A stretch of DNA of 64,000 nucleotides from Samsonia erythrinae (GTDB lineage Bacteria; Pseudomonadota; Gammaproteobacteria; Enterobacterales; Enterobacteriaceae). The notes beneath the pieces were generated by a model, which saw only the letters and a list, made by a program, of their open reading frames with translations, made no database searches and was not told the DNA's origin. Position numbers and translations under genes: made by a program. Every line of letters begins with the position of its first letter. The stretch's first letter is position 1. This document shows positions 1 to 10,072 of the stretch, piece after piece. The stretch is from the NCBI RefSeq assembly GCF_004342665.1, contig NZ_SMBY01000005.1, forward strand, positions 124,001 to 188,000, read 5' to 3'.

Positions 1-29
1 CAAAATAATACTGGAAGCAATGTGAGCAA
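1..29 (-). CDS. possible start of a gene running off the left edge (very tentative)
   Basis: Read leftwards, an AAGGAG Shine-Dalgarno-like sequence (complement of about 39-44) lies 9 nt before a TTG codon at 29, and nine codons stay open to the edge. The Fur-like box at 78-96 sits just upstream, so a leftward iron-regulated gene is plausible. Too little sequence is present to name a product, and the true start could lie outside the window. Confidence 0.2.
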
Positions 30-77
30 TGTCGTGCTCTCCTTCAGTGCCTGCGATAAGCCACTGCTGAAGTGCAA

Positions 78-96
78 AATGATGATAATGGTTATC
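78..96. promoter_or_regulatory. Fur-box-like operator
   Basis: Positions 78-96 match the classical 19-bp Fur consensus (GATAATGATAATCATTATC) at 15 of 19 bases by eye. They contain a 6-1-6 inverted repeat, GATAAT-G-GTTATC, at 84-96. It lies beyond the 3' end of the RES gene and upstream of a possible leftward gene at the edge, so it probably controls that neighbour in response to iron. Confidence 0.55.
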
Positions 97-187
97 AGTA
101 TCAATTGTAAAGCACTTTGTTGAGAATTTTTCTCATTTCCATGCTAAGTATGGGGATCCTTTTCGTTTCTCCACGCCACTGGCCAAC

Positions 188-676
188 TTAATGGCCCAGC
201 GGATTAAACAATCGGTGACTGTAAAAATCCGGGATCGCCTCGATCAGACGCAGCTGACTTAACGCCGGATGCCGTGGGTTAATCAGCGCGTTACGCATGC
301 TGCCAAACGGCTTAACCGTGCTGGTCGGCACCCAAATGACCAGCGATTTCCCGGCATCCAGACGGCGTGACCCCAGCGCCTGCACGTCCGGCATGAAGGG
401 ATAACGGTGCCATTCCTCGGGCAACATCTCCAGCGTAATGGCTTCTTGCGGGACGTCGTCCGGTAATTCATACACGCCAAGCCGATAACTGGCGGGCAGC
501 AATTGCGGCGAGGGTAAATAGTTCCCCATCTCCAACATCGCAACGGCGGGCGTTTCGCTGAAGTACAGCACCGGCGTGTTCGGCAGATTAAAGCGCGCGC
601 CGGACAAAAAACTCACCCCGGACTGCCCCGAAAAGGCCTCCAGCCAGGCTTCTTTCGTTATGCGATAAAGCCTCAT
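188..676 (-). CDS. RES-domain toxin of a Xre/RES toxin-antitoxin pair
   Basis: A 162-residue protein with the RES fold signature: an Arg near residue 28 in GARFN, followed by PVLYFSE (about 35-41) and a conserved Glu in AMLEM (about 49). Characterised RES toxins (the MbcT/ParT group) deplete cellular NAD+ or modify proteins with it; here that is inferred from family. The ATG overlaps the stop of the upstream antitoxin gene by 4 nt, so the two are translationally coupled, antitoxin first. Length is normal for the family. It sits divergently from sapA. Confidence 0.85.
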   Translation of the reverse strand: MRLYRITKEAWLEAFSGQSGVSFLSGARFNLPNTPVLYFSETPAVAMLEMGNYLPSPQLLPASYRLGVYELPDDVPQEAITLEMLPEEWHRYPFMPDVQALGSRRLDAGKSLVIWVPTSTVKPFGSMRNALINPRHPALSQLRLIEAIPDFYSHRLFNPLGH

Positions 677-1113
677 ATGAATTCGCCGTATTCAATACGG
701 CTCAGCGCATTATCGATCAGTTGCCGCCCTTTATGGGTATCCAGCATGTCTGCCGGGGTTTTGCCGCCGAAAGCAGGAATAGCGCTCTCCATCCATCGCT
801 GTGCTTTCACCTCGTCCTCAAATGTCGTCATGGCTTTCAACCACAGCCGGAACATCTCCAGCGCGGCCTCCCCCTGCTCCTGCGTTAAAGACTTGCGCCG
901 GAACAGGCGGGAAATATTAGACGGGTCGACAGAGAGCGCAGAGCCAATCAACTTACGACTCAGCCCACTGGCATCGGCACCGCGTTTGAGCATCGCACCG
1001 GAAATCCCGCCGCGTACCACATCAACGAACATCAGCGGATCGTGAAAAACGCCATCAGGCAGATCGGCTTCGCGGGCAAAATTCTCAATTTTAAGACTGA
1101 TTTCTGCGTTCAT
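673..1113 (-). CDS. Xre/MbcA/ParS-type antitoxin (DUF2384)
   Basis: A 146-residue antitoxin. The N-terminal half has a helix-turn-helix-like segment (LIGSALSVDPSNISRLFRR) and the C-terminal half has the MbcA/ParS toxin-binding segment (WMESAIPAFGGKTPADML, a typical DUF2384 core). The start at 1113 is preferred over upstream in-frame ATGs (1149, 1119) because GAGGA lies 8 nt before it. It precedes and overlaps the RES toxin gene. Such antitoxins neutralise the toxin and repress their own promoter; an 11-bp inverted repeat just upstream (1126-1136) is a candidate operator. Confidence 0.82.
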   Translation of the reverse strand: MNAEISLKIENFAREADLPDGVFHDPLMFVDVVRGGISGAMLKRGADASGLSRKLIGSALSVDPSNISRLFRRKSLTQEQGEAALEMFRLWLKAMTTFEDEVKAQRWMESAIPAFGGKTPADMLDTHKGRQLIDNALSRIEYGEFI

Positions 1114-1125
1114 CGTCATTTCCTC

Positions 1126-1136
1126 GTCATTATGAC
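1126..1136. promoter_or_regulatory. candidate autoregulatory operator of the Xre/RES pair
   Basis: GTCAT-T-ATGAC is an inverted repeat with perfect 5-bp half-sites, immediately 5' of the antitoxin Shine-Dalgarno. Antitoxins of this family commonly bind palindromes overlapping their own promoter. Function is inferred from position only. Confidence 0.4.
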
Positions 1137-1282
1137 ATAATAATAGCATTCATTGTGACGTTTTCAATGTCAGCCCGGCACCCCTGCGGTGGGAAAGTCG
1201 CCAGACGAACGTAACAAGAGTGGGGAGGATGCCAAGAGTGCGATACACTCTGTCTATCACCGTATTGACTGAAAAACCCCGT

Positions 1283-2965
1283 ATGTTCGGAAAACCCTGT
1301 ATTGCACTGGCATTTATCTGGTTGACGTTGCCTGCGCTGGCCGTACCGCCCTCGGTGTCAAGACCGGCCGCGCCGCTGGAAACGATCCACCAGAGCGGAT
1401 TTGTCTATTGCGTTAACGACGTCCTGAACACGTTTAACCCGCAGATGGCGCGCAGCGGTATCACGATCGATACGCTGGCGGCACAGCTTTTCGATCGCCT
1501 GCTGGATGTCGACCCTTATACCTATCGCCTGATGCCGGAGCTGGCCCAGCGTTGGGAAGTGCTGGATAACGGCTCGACGTACCGTTTTTACCTGCGTCGC
1601 GATGTACCGTTCCAACATACAGCCTGGTTCAGCCCGACGCGCAATATGAATGCCGACGATGTGCTGTTCAGTTTCCAGCGGATGCTGGATAAAAAACACC
1701 CGTACCATGACGTCAACGGGGGCGAATATCCCTATTTCGACAGCCTGCAATTTGCCGATTCGGTACAAAGCATTCGTAAACTGGGCAAGTACAGCCTTGA
1801 GATCCGGCTGAACAGCCCGGACGCCTCGTTTCTGTGGCATCTGGCTACCCACTATGCGCCGATTTTGTCTGCGGAATACGCCCAGCGTCTGGCAGAAGAA
1901 GATAAGAAAGAGCTGTTGGATCGTGAACCGGTCGGTACCGGCCCCTACATGCTCAGCGAATATCGCAACGGGCAATATCTCCGGCTGATGCGCAACGACA
2001 GCTATTGGCGGGGTTCACCGCGCATGTCGCAGGTGGTTATCGATCTTGGTTCCGGCGGAACGGGCCGCTTATCCAAATTGCTGACCGGCGAATGCGACGT
2101 CCTCGCTTACCCGGCGGCCAGTCAGTTGACGATTCTGCGCAACGATCCGCGTCTTCGTTTGTCGCTGCGTCCCGGTATGAATGTCGCCTATCTGGCCTTC
2201 AACGTGCGGAAGCCGCCGCTGGATAATCGCCGCGTAAGGGAAGCCATCTCGCTGGCCATCAATAACGACAGGCTAATGAAATCCATTTATTACGGGACGG
2301 CGGAAACGGCGGCCACGATCCTGCCTCGCGCTTCCTGGGCGTATGACAATGAATCACGGATAACCGAATACAACCCTGAGAAAGCGCGCCAGATTTTGCA
2401 GGCGCTGGGGTTGACAAATCTGAACCTGCGCCTGTGGGTTCCCAGCGCCTCGCAGTCCTATAACCCCAGCCCGTTGAAAACGGCAGAGCTGATACAAGCC
2501 GACCTCGCGCAGATTGGCGTCAAGGTGACGATCATTCCGGTGCAGGGGCGCTTTCAGGAAGCGCGGCTGATGGAACTCAGCCACGATTTAACGCTGGCGG
2601 GCTGGGCGACGGACAGTAACGACCCGGACAGTTTTTTCCGCCCGTTATTGAGCTGCGCGGCCATCCGTTCCCAGAGTAACTATGCGCACTGGTGCGATCC
2701 CTCTTTTGATGAAGTGCTGCAAAACGCGCTCTCGTCACAACAGTTATCCAAACGGATTGAATATTACCGGCAGGCACAGCGTATGCTGGCTGAACAACTG
2801 CCCGTTCTGCCGCTGGCGTCATCACTACGGCTACTGGCCTATCGCTATGACATGAAAGGGCTGGTATTAAGCCCGTTCGGCAATGCCTCATTCGCGGGCG
2901 TATTCCGGGAACAACAGGCACAACAGTCCCCTGCATCAGAAACCGTGGAGGAGGCTCAGCCGTGA
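1283..2965 (+). CDS. sapA: SapA, periplasmic peptide-binding protein of the Sap ABC transporter
   Basis: A 560-residue solute-binding protein of the SBP_bac_5 family. It carries a Sec signal peptide ([20 protein letters not shown]) and long stretches that match E. coli SapA, for example [30 protein letters not shown] and [19 protein letters not shown]. It delivers peptides, including cationic antimicrobial peptides, to SapBCDF; in plant and animal pathogens sap loci contribute to antimicrobial-peptide resistance. The start at 1283 is chosen from the signal peptide and homology; the Shine-Dalgarno there is weak, and longer starts at 1220 (GTG) or 1229 exist. It is the first gene of sapABCDF and overlaps sapB by 4 nt. 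Confidence 0.93.
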   Translation: MFGKPCIALAFIWLTLPALAVPPSVSRPAAPLETIHQSGFVYCVNDVLNTFNPQMARSGITIDTLAAQLFDRLLDVDPYTYRLMPELAQRWEVLDNGSTYRFYLRRDVPFQHTAWFSPTRNMNADDVLFSFQRMLDKKHPYHDVNGGEYPYFDSLQFADSVQSIRKLGKYSLEIRLNSPDASFLWHLATHYAPILSAEYAQRLAEEDKKELLDREPVGTGPYMLSEYRNGQYLRLMRNDSYWRGSPRMSQVVIDLGSGGTGRLSKLLTGECDVLAYPAASQLTILRNDPRLRLSLRPGMNVAYLAFNVRKPPLDNRRVREAISLAINNDRLMKSIYYGTAETAATILPRASWAYDNESRITEYNPEKARQILQALGLTNLNLRLWVPSASQSYNPSPLKTAELIQADLAQIGVKVTIIPVQGRFQEARLMELSHDLTLAGWATDSNDPDSFFRPLLSCAAIRSQSNYAHWCDPSFDEVLQNALSSQQLSKRIEYYRQAQRMLAEQLPVLPLASSLRLLAYRYDMKGLVLSPFGNASFAGVFREQQAQQSPASETVEEAQP

Positions 2966-3927
2966 TTATTTTTACCTTGCGCCGTCTGGTGTTACTGCTA
3001 GTGACATTGTTACTCCTTACGCTGGTGGGCTTTAGTCTGAGCTATTACACCCCCAACGCCCCGCTCAACGGCGCTTCGCTGTTTGATGCCTATCGCTTTT
3101 ATCTCACCAGCCTGCTTCAGGGAGATTTCGGGCGCTCCAGCATTAACGGTCAGGCCATCAGCGAATTGCTGAAAGAGGTGTGCCCGGCAACCATTGAGCT
3201 GTGCCTGCTGGCGTTTGCGCTCTCACTGCTGGTCGGGATCCCCCTGGGGATCACCGCAGGCGTGATGCAAAACCGCGGCGCAGACATCGTGATCAGCACA
3301 ATGGCGCTCATCGGTTTTTCTCTGCCGGTATTCTGGCTGGCGCTGCTGCTAACGCTCTTTTTCTCATTGCATCTGGGCTGGCTGCCGGTTTCAGGCCGCT
3401 TCGATCTGCTTTATCAGGTGAAAACCGTCACCGGATTTGCGTTGATTGACGCCTGGCTGTCAGATTCACCGCATCGCAGCGAGATGATCGTCAGCGCTAT
3501 CCGCCACCTGATTCTGCCGATCGCCGTGCTGGCCGTCGGGCCGACCACCGAAGTGATCCGCCTGATGCGCGTGAGCACCACGGAAATTATCGGCAAAAAT
3601 TACATCAAGGCCGCCGCAACGCGTGGACTTTCTCGCTTTACCATCATCCGTCGCCATCTGGTGCACAACGCCCTGCCGCCAATCATCCCTAAATTGGGGC
3701 TGCAATTTTCCACCATGTTGACGCTGACGATGATCACCGAAGTGGTTTTTAACTGGCCGGGCTTGGGCCGCTGGCTGGTGCACGCCATTCGCCTACAGGA
3801 TTACGCCGCGATTTCCGCAGGCGTGATGGTCGTTGGGGCGATGGTCATTACGGTCAATGTCCTGTCCGATATTTGGGGTGCGATGGCGAATCCCTTGAAA
3901 CATAAGGAATGGTATGCCCTTCGATAA
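2962..3927 (+). CDS. sapB: SapB, ABC transporter permease
   Basis: A 321-residue inner-membrane permease of the DppB/OppB type. A hydrophobic helix starts at residue 6, several further membrane segments follow, and the ABC-coupling EAA loop is visible as [19 protein letters not shown] near the middle-to-C-terminal part. It starts with GTG inside the sapA stop (GTGA overlap) and overlaps sapC by 14 nt, showing tight translational coupling. It pairs with SapC to form the membrane channel energised by SapD and SapF. Confidence 0.93.
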   Translation: MIIFTLRRLVLLLVTLLLLTLVGFSLSYYTPNAPLNGASLFDAYRFYLTSLLQGDFGRSSINGQAISELLKEVCPATIELCLLAFALSLLVGIPLGITAGVMQNRGADIVISTMALIGFSLPVFWLALLLTLFFSLHLGWLPVSGRFDLLYQVKTVTGFALIDAWLSDSPHRSEMIVSAIRHLILPIAVLAVGPTTEVIRLMRVSTTEIIGKNYIKAAATRGLSRFTIIRRHLVHNALPPIIPKLGLQFSTMLTLTMITEVVFNWPGLGRWLVHAIRLQDYAAISAGVMVVGAMVITVNVLSDIWGAMANPLKHKEWYALR

Positions 3928-4804
3928 TGTTTACAGCGAAAAACGCTTACCCAGTCGACTGGGAGATACCTGGCGTATATTCCACCAGGATATGCTGGCG
4001 ATGGTCGGGCTCTATGGGTTTTTGCTGCTGATCGGGCTGTGCCTGTTCGGAAAATTTCTCGCGCCTTATGAAGTCGATCAGCAATTTCTGGATTACCCGT
4101 TACTGCCTCCCTCCTGGTCTCATTACGGCGAGGTCTCTTTCTTCCTCGGCACCGATGATTTAGGGCGCGATCAGCTAAGTCGTTTACTCAGCGGCGCCGC
4201 GCCAACCGTGGGCGCATCGCTCATCGTCACCGTTGCGGCGGCGCTGTGCGGCATCATCTTAGGTGTGTTCGCCGGCGTTACGCACGGGCTGCGTTCTGCC
4301 GTCCTCAACCACATTCTGGATACGTTGCTGTCCATCCCATCGCTGCTGCTGGCGATCGTTGTGATCGCCTTTATCGGCCCCAAGCTTGAACACGCGATGC
4401 TCGCCGTCTGGCTGGCGCTGCTGCCGCGGATGGTGCGCACCATTTATAGCGCGGTACATGATGAAATGGATAAAGAGTACGTGATTGCCGCCCGCCTTGA
4501 CGGCGCTTCAACGCGCTACATCGTCTGGTTCGTCGTGCTGCCGAACATTGCCGCGCTGCTGGTTTCCGAGTTTACCCGCGCGCTGTCAGTCGCCATTCTG
4601 GATATTGCCGCACTGGGCTTTCTCGATTTGGGCGCGCAGTTGCCCACGACCGAATGGGGCGCCCTGCTCGGCAACTCGTTGGAGCTGGTGTACGCCGCGC
4701 CGTGGACCGTGATGTTGCCCGGCGCGGCCATTGCACTGAGCGTACTCATCGTTAACCTGCTGGGTGACGGCATACGCCGCGCGCTGGTCGCGGAAACGGA
4801 ATAA
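3914..4804 (+). CDS. sapC: SapC, ABC transporter permease
   Basis: A 296-residue DppC/OppC-type permease with an N-terminal cytoplasmic segment, a first helix around residues 31-51, a periplasmic stretch containing [17 protein letters not shown] (typical of this family), and an EAA loop around [20 protein letters not shown]. It overlaps sapB and is followed 13 nt later by sapD. With SapB it forms the translocation path of the peptide importer. Confidence 0.93.
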   Translation: MPFDNVYSEKRLPSRLGDTWRIFHQDMLAMVGLYGFLLLIGLCLFGKFLAPYEVDQQFLDYPLLPPSWSHYGEVSFFLGTDDLGRDQLSRLLSGAAPTVGASLIVTVAAALCGIILGVFAGVTHGLRSAVLNHILDTLLSIPSLLLAIVVIAFIGPKLEHAMLAVWLALLPRMVRTIYSAVHDEMDKEYVIAARLDGASTRYIVWFVVLPNIAALLVSEFTRALSVAILDIAALGFLDLGAQLPTTEWGALLGNSLELVYAAPWTVMLPGAAIALSVLIVNLLGDGIRRALVAETE

Positions 4805-4817
4805 GAGGCGATAACCG

Positions 4818-5810
4818 ATGCCATTACTTGATATCCGTAATCTGACGATTGAGTTTTTGACCGCCGACGGCGCCGTAAAAGCCGTCGATCGCGTCAGCAT
4901 GACGCTAACCGAAGGTGAGATTCGCGGTCTGGTGGGCGAATCCGGCTCCGGAAAGAGCCTGATTGCCAAAGCGATTTGCGGAATAACCAAAGATAACTGG
5001 CGCGTAACCGCCGACCGTTTCCGCTTTGATGATATCGATCTGCTGCAACTGTCACCGCGCGAGCGGCGTAAGCTGGTCGGTCATAACGTTTCCATGATTT
5101 TTCAGGAGCCGCAATCCTGTCTCGATCCGTCCGAAAACGTTGGCCGCCAACTGATACAGGCGATCCCCGGTTGGACGTATAAAGGCCGCTGGTGGCAACG
5201 CTTTCACTGGCGCAAACGCCGCGCTATCGAATTGCTGCACCGCGTCGGGATCAAAGATCATAAAGACATTATGGGCAGCTATCCTTATGAGCTGAGCGAC
5301 GGCGAGTGTCAGAAAGTGATGATCGCGATCGCGTTGGCGAACCAGCCGCGCCTGCTGATTGCCGATGAGCCCACCAACGCCATGGAATCCACGACTCAGG
5401 TACAAATTTTCCGCCTGCTGGCGCGCCTGAATCAAAATAATAACACCACGATTCTGCTCATCAGCCATGACCTGCAAGCCATGAGCAAATGGGCCGACCG
5501 CATCAATGTACTCTACTGTGGGCAAACGGTGGAGAGCGCAACCAGCGAAGATTTGATTGCCGCGCCGCATCATCCTTATACTCAGGCGCTGATCCGCTCA
5601 ACGCCTGATTTTGGCCGCTCACTGCCGCACAAGAGCCGCCTTAACACGCTCAACGGGGCGATCCCCTCGTTGGAACACCTTCCCGTTGGCTGTCGACTCG
5701 GGCCGCGCTGCCCCTATTCACAAAAACAGTGTATGCAAACACCGCTGCTGCACGCCGTTAAGAACCACTGGTATGCCTGCCACTTCCCGCTCAACATGGA
5801 GGAACCCTGA
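4818..5810 (+). CDS. sapD: SapD, ABC transporter ATPase
   Basis: A 330-residue ATP-binding subunit. Walker A is GESGSGKS (40-47), the Q-loop lies at about 94-99 and the Walker B region is [12 protein letters not shown] (179-190). The signature motif is LSDGE (159-163) rather than LSGGQ, a variation also seen in E. coli SapD. The C-terminal oligopeptide-transporter domain carries the conserved cysteines seen in Opp/Dpp ATPases ([14 protein letters not shown]). Its stop overlaps the sapF start by 1 nt. In E. coli SapD is also linked to K+ uptake through Trk; that role is not deducible here. Confidence 0.93.
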   Translation: MPLLDIRNLTIEFLTADGAVKAVDRVSMTLTEGEIRGLVGESGSGKSLIAKAICGITKDNWRVTADRFRFDDIDLLQLSPRERRKLVGHNVSMIFQEPQSCLDPSENVGRQLIQAIPGWTYKGRWWQRFHWRKRRAIELLHRVGIKDHKDIMGSYPYELSDGECQKVMIAIALANQPRLLIADEPTNAMESTTQVQIFRLLARLNQNNNTTILLISHDLQAMSKWADRINVLYCGQTVESATSEDLIAAPHHPYTQALIRSTPDFGRSLPHKSRLNTLNGAIPSLEHLPVGCRLGPRCPYSQKQCMQTPLLHAVKNHWYACHFPLNMEEP

Positions 5811-6625
5811 TGGTTGAGATGCTGCTCGAAGCCCGCAATCTGACCAAAACGTTCCGCTATCGCACCGGGCTGTTTCGTCGTCAGCACGTTGAAGCGGTCA
5901 AATCCGTCAGTTTCACGCTACGTGAACGCCAGACGCTCGCCATCATCGGCGAGAACGGTTCGGGGAAGTCGACGCTGGCGAAAATGTTGGCGGGCATGAT
6001 CGCCCCGACGTCCGGTGAACTGGTTATCGACGACCACCCGCTGCGCTACGGCGATTACCGCTATCGTAGTCAGCGTATCCGCATGATCTTTCAGGATGCC
6101 GGCAATGCGCTCAACCCGCGCCAGCGTATCGGACAGTTGCTGGATGTTCCGCTGAGACTGAATACCGACCTTAGCCCCGAAGCGCGCGAAAAAGCGATTA
6201 ATCAGGCGCTGCATCAGGTCGGGTTACGTCCCGATCATGCTTATTACTATCCGCATGCCCTCGCGCCAGGTCAAAAACAGCGCGTCGGTTTAGCTCGCGC
6301 GCTGATCCTGCAACCGAAAGTCATCGTTGCCGACGAGGCGCTGGCGGCACTGGATATGTCTATGCGGTCACAGATTATCAACCTGATGCTGGAGTTACAG
6401 GAAAAGCACGGTATCTCTTATATTTACGTGACGCAGCATCTGGGCATGATGAAACACATCAGCGATCAGATTCTGGTGATGCAGGCCGGTGAAGTGGTCG
6501 AACGCGGCAGTACCGCCGATGTGCTGGCTGCCCCGCTCCATGACCTGACGAAACGGTTAATCGCCAGCCACTTCGGCGAAGCGCTCAGCGCCGATGCCTG
6601 GCGACGTGACGGTGCTGAGCGTTAG
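5810..6625 (+). CDS. sapF: SapF, ABC transporter ATPase
   Basis: A 271-residue second ATPase of the Sap importer. Walker A is GENGSGKS (47-54). The signature is degenerate, LAPGQ (151-155), and Walker B ends in DEALAALD (175-182) instead of the usual DEPT. The same features occur in E. coli SapF, so they are lineage traits, not damage. It is the last gene of the operon; a hairpin with a GC-rich stem follows at 6670-6704. Confidence 0.93.
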   Translation: MVEMLLEARNLTKTFRYRTGLFRRQHVEAVKSVSFTLRERQTLAIIGENGSGKSTLAKMLAGMIAPTSGELVIDDHPLRYGDYRYRSQRIRMIFQDAGNALNPRQRIGQLLDVPLRLNTDLSPEAREKAINQALHQVGLRPDHAYYYPHALAPGQKQRVGLARALILQPKVIVADEALAALDMSMRSQIINLMLELQEKHGISYIYVTQHLGMMKHISDQILVMQAGEVVERGSTADVLAAPLHDLTKRLIASHFGEALSADAWRRDGAER

Positions 6626-6669
6626 CGTCCACGCGCAACTGCGCTCTGTCTTCGGATAAGGGCCTCAAG

Positions 6670-6704
6670 AGGGGGGCACAGCTCGGAGTACCCCTGGCCC
6701 CCTT
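6670..6704 (+). terminator. GC-rich hairpin after sapF
   Basis: AGGGGGGC and GCCCCCTT form an 8-bp stem (one G:U) around a 19-nt loop. There is no T-run after it, so it may be an attenuating or 3'-protecting structure rather than a full intrinsic terminator. The fabI promoter region follows directly, with a TAGAAT -10-like hexamer near 6711-6716. Confidence 0.35.
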
Positions 6705-6809
6705 AACCGTGGTAGAATCGCGCGGTTTACTCCTCTCGATTGTCACCCGCCGCCCATTTTCCGGCTCACGGGGGCGATCGCAGCAACAATGATCACAAGG
6801 ATTACTGCT

Positions 6810-7598
6810 ATGGGTTTTCTTACCGGTAAGCGCATTCTGGTAACAGGTGTTGCCAGCAACCGTTCTATTGCCTACGGTATTGCACAAGCAATGCAGCGTG
6901 AAGGCGCCGAACTGGCGTTCACGTATCAGAACGACAAACTAAAATCACGCGTTGAAGGCTTCGCCAGCGAACTGGGTTCCAGCATCGTTTTACCGTGTGA
7001 TGTCGCTGAAGATGCCAGCATCGAAGCGCTGTTTACCGAACTGGCCAACGTCTGGCCGACCTTTGACGGATTCGTGCACTCGATTGCTTACGCGCCGGGC
7101 GACCAACTGGACGGTGACTACGTGGATGCCGTTACCCGTGAAGGTTTCAGTATTGCTCATGATATCAGCTCCTACAGCTTCGTCGCGATGGCGAAAGCAT
7201 GCCGTAAGATGCTGAATCCAAACGCTGCGCTGATTACCCTGACCTATCTGGGGGCTGAACGCGCCATCCCGAATTATAACGTCATGGGGCTGGCAAAAGC
7301 CTCTCTGGAAGCGAACGTGCGTTACATGGCGAACGCGATGGGCGCTCAGGGCGTGCGCGTCAACGCCATCTCCGCAGGGCCGATTCGCACACTGGCTGCC
7401 TCCGGCATCAAAGATTTCAAGAAAATGCTGTCTCATTGTGAAGCCGTTACGCCGATCCGCCGTGTCGTGACCATCGAAGATGTGGGCAACTCCGCGGCGT
7501 TCCTGTGCTCCGATCTGGCTGCCGGTATCTCCGGTGAAGTCCTGCACGTCGACGGCGGGTTCAGCATCGCCGCCATGAACGAGCTGGAACTGAAATAA
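6810..7598 (+). CDS. fabI: FabI, enoyl-[acyl-carrier-protein] reductase (NADH)
   Basis: A 262-residue short-chain reductase, the same length as E. coli FabI, catalysing the last step of each fatty-acid elongation cycle. The N-terminal nucleotide-binding segment is [15 protein letters not shown] (11-25). The catalytic Tyr-x6-Tyr-x6-Lys set is present (Tyr146 in TYLG, Tyr156 in NYNVMG, Lys163). The start at 6810 has AAGGAT upstream and matches the E. coli N-terminus; an in-frame ATG at 6789 would add seven residues. Residues 93-94 are Ala-Tyr where E. coli has Gly-Phe, in the inhibitor-contact loop. Confidence 0.96.
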   Translation: MGFLTGKRILVTGVASNRSIAYGIAQAMQREGAELAFTYQNDKLKSRVEGFASELGSSIVLPCDVAEDASIEALFTELANVWPTFDGFVHSIAYAPGDQLDGDYVDAVTREGFSIAHDISSYSFVAMAKACRKMLNPNAALITLTYLGAERAIPNYNVMGLAKASLEANVRYMANAMGAQGVRVNAISAGPIRTLAASGIKDFKKMLSHCEAVTPIRRVVTIEDVGNSAAFLCSDLAAGISGEVLHVDGGFSIAAMNELELK

Positions 7599-7606
7599 GT
7601 CATCAA

Positions 7607-7639
7607 AAGCAGCCTATCCCTGATAGGCTGCTTTTCTAT
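7607..7639 (+). terminator. intrinsic terminator of fabI
   Basis: A perfect 12-bp stem (AAGCAGCCTATC with GATAGGCTGCTT) around a CCT loop is followed by TTCTATAT. On the other strand the stem is followed by TTTTGATG, so it can also stop transcripts of the convergent GH31 gene. Confidence 0.9.
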
Positions 7640-7705
7640 ATTTATACAAAAAACGCCCCAGCAATAAGACCGGGACGCAACAGGGGGAAATCGATTTAGT
7701 ACCGA

Positions 7706-10072
7706 TTATTGGTGTTGATAGGTCGCCGTGCGAACGCCGTTGATGTACAGCTGGCGCATCTCACCCGCCGGCAGATGTAGCGTTGCATGCCGCCAGGCAG
7801 GCTGATACCGCCCTTCCGATGTAAACATCACGTCAATGCGCTGACTATCCGCGCGGATTTCCCAACGCAACCACAGCGCATTACCTTCGCGCCATTGCCA
7901 CGTCTCACCATCGTCTTCAAACAGTAGTCCACAGTCCGTTCCCCCCGCAACAGGCGGAAAGAGCAGGAATTCCCGTTGATCATCTTCACGGGGGCTGACG
8001 TACGCCGTTCGTCCTGACAGCGGGATCATCGCGCCCGCGCGGATCAACAGCGGAAGCCGTTCCAGCGGCGCATCTAACACAATTGTCTGCCCGCCGCTGA
8101 ACCACTGACCGGAATGGAAATCGTACCAGCCTGACGTATTGGCAGGCAGATATACCGTGCGCTGACGCTGCCCCGGTTCAACCACGCTGGCGACCAGAAT
8201 ATCGCGCCCCAGCATGAAATCATCGGTTTCTTCCAGCGTCGCGCTGTCCTGCTCGTGGTCGAGGAACATCGGGCGCAGCATCGGCTCATCATCCGCGCAG
8301 GCCTGCCACAGTAAGGTATAAAAATACGGCAACAGACGGTAACGAAGTTCAATAGCACTGCGTATCGCGGGCGTTACCGCGGGATACATCCACGGTTCGT
8401 TCACGGTATGATCGTCATTCCAGGAATGGATGGTGAAACGCGGATGCATCACTCCGTTTTGTACCCAGCGTACAAAAAGCTCGGCATCCGGTTTATCCCC
8501 TGAGAATCCGCCGACGTCGTGCCCGACATTAAACAGACCGGATAAACTCATCCCTATCCCCATGCGAGTGTTGTAGCGCAGCGTCTGCCAGTTGGTGCGG
8601 TTATCGCCGCTCCAGGTTTGCACGTAGCGCTGCATTCCCGCACAGCCGGAACGAGAGATCAGATAAGGGCGCAGCGTCGGGGCAAAACGCTGCTGAGCCT
8701 CCAGCGAGGCGCGCATCATCAACAACGGCATCAGCGGGCGAATGTGTTTGATCGCCATCGTTTCGCCGAATCCGTGGCAGCGGGCTTCGCCATCCCAGAC
8801 TTCATATTCGTTATTGTCATTCCACGTCGAATCAATCCCTTTCTCCAGCAGTTGCCGGGTGACGTTCTCCTGCCACCACGCCACCGTCGCCGGGTTGGTG
8901 AAATCCAGGTGTGAACCTTCATCGTCCCAAAAACTGGAGCGCTCAGGCTCATCGGATTCGGAATCACGGATAAACAACCCCTGCGCCGACACCTCTTCAT
9001 ATCTGGGGTGATCTTGCAGTAAACAGGGTTTGATATTGGCAGCCAGTTTGAGTCCTGCATCATGAAAGGCCTGCGACATCACCTCCGGCTGGGGGACTTT
9101 GTCGTGGTTCCAGTTAAACACATAGCGCTTATTGTTAATCGACGTGTAGCCCGACGAGAGTTGAAACGAATCACACGGAATGTGGTGCTCACGGCACAAC
9201 GCGATAAATTTCATCAGTTGCTTCTGCGCATCGGGCGCATCGGTGTAATGCATGGTGGAACCGCTGTAGCCGAGACTCCACTTTGGCCCAAAGAGCGTTT
9301 TTCCCGTCAGGCGCACAAACGCTTTTGTCACATCCAGCACGCGCGGCCCGATGAACAGGTAATAGTCGAGATCACCCGCTTCCGCCTGATAGCGGCGATA
9401 AGCCAGATGGTAATTATCAATTTCATTGCCGAGATCGAGCCAGCTCGTGCTCAGGTTGTCGTAAAACAGACCGAAGCTAATATCATCGCGCCGGGTAATG
9501 GTGAACGGAACATGCTTATACAGCGGGTCGGTACTCGCCGCGTTGTAACCCATCGCATCCAGATTACGGAACTCAAACCGGCGTCCGGTACGCTCAAGAT
9601 CGCCCGCTTTTTCACCCAAGCCGTAATAGCGCTCCGCCGGGAAGCGGCGCTGATAGTGCGCCACGCCGTCACCGTGTGGGTTCAGCAAATAGGCGCTGGT
9701 CGGCCTATCGGCGGCAAACGGCTGCCATTCGCCCTGTTCATCGCGGTATTCCCACGCCAGCCACAGCGGTTGATGAATCGTAATTCGCATCCGTGCGGTG
9801 CTGATACGCAATGCATCGTCCAGTTGTTCCAGCGCAAATCCCGGCAGGCTGAAGCCTTCGTTACTTTCACGGCTGCGCCCCTGCCAGGGGGTATCCTGCT
9901 GCGGCGCGATACTCCAGGTGCGGTTCAGCTTCAGTCTGCCATTTTGTTTAACCAGCACGCGGGCCAACATCGGTTCCAGCACGTAGAGACGAAAAACATG
10001 TTTATCATCCACCAACAGCTCAACATGATCGGCGCTCTGATGACGAAACACCCAATTTTTCAACGTTTTCAT
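7706..10072 (-). CDS. glycoside hydrolase family 31 alpha-glycosidase
   Basis: A 788-residue GH31 enzyme of the alpha-glucosidase/alpha-xylosidase type. The N-terminal beta-sandwich contains RYYGLGEKAGDLERTG (148-163). The catalytic barrel has the nucleophile motif STWNDNNEY, with Asp419 in WND, and the acid/base Asp490 in TWSGDNRTNW. A GH31 C-terminal sandwich follows. No signal peptide is seen, so it is probably cytoplasmic. It lies downstream of an ExuT-like transporter on the same strand (158-nt gap) and the pair is divergent from a LacI-type regulator, so it probably hydrolyses an imported alpha-glycoside. The sulfoquinovoside-binding residues known from YihQ are not recognisable. The exact substrate is unknown. 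Confidence 0.85.
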   Translation of the reverse strand: MKTLKNWVFRHQSADHVELLVDDKHVFRLYVLEPMLARVLVKQNGRLKLNRTWSIAPQQDTPWQGRSRESNEGFSLPGFALEQLDDALRISTARMRITIHQPLWLAWEYRDEQGEWQPFAADRPTSAYLLNPHGDGVAHYQRRFPAERYYGLGEKAGDLERTGRRFEFRNLDAMGYNAASTDPLYKHVPFTITRRDDISFGLFYDNLSTSWLDLGNEIDNYHLAYRRYQAEAGDLDYYLFIGPRVLDVTKAFVRLTGKTLFGPKWSLGYSGSTMHYTDAPDAQKQLMKFIALCREHHIPCDSFQLSSGYTSINNKRYVFNWNHDKVPQPEVMSQAFHDAGLKLAANIKPCLLQDHPRYEEVSAQGLFIRDSESDEPERSSFWDDEGSHLDFTNPATVAWWQENVTRQLLEKGIDSTWNDNNEYEVWDGEARCHGFGETMAIKHIRPLMPLLMMRASLEAQQRFAPTLRPYLISRSGCAGMQRYVQTWSGDNRTNWQTLRYNTRMGIGMSLSGLFNVGHDVGGFSGDKPDAELFVRWVQNGVMHPRFTIHSWNDDHTVNEPWMYPAVTPAIRSAIELRYRLLPYFYTLLWQACADDEPMLRPMFLDHEQDSATLEETDDFMLGRDILVASVVEPGQRQRTVYLPANTSGWYDFHSGQWFSGGQTIVLDAPLERLPLLIRAGAMIPLSGRTAYVSPREDDQREFLLFPPVAGGTDCGLLFEDDGETWQWREGNALWLRWEIRADSQRIDVMFTSEGRYQPAWRHATLHLPAGEMRQLYINGVRTATYQHQ

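Noticed and set aside
7706..10072. GH31 gene as a sulfoquinovosidase (YihQ type)
   Set aside because: The sulfoquinovose-binding residues of YihQ are not recognisable, and no other sulfoglycolysis genes are nearby.
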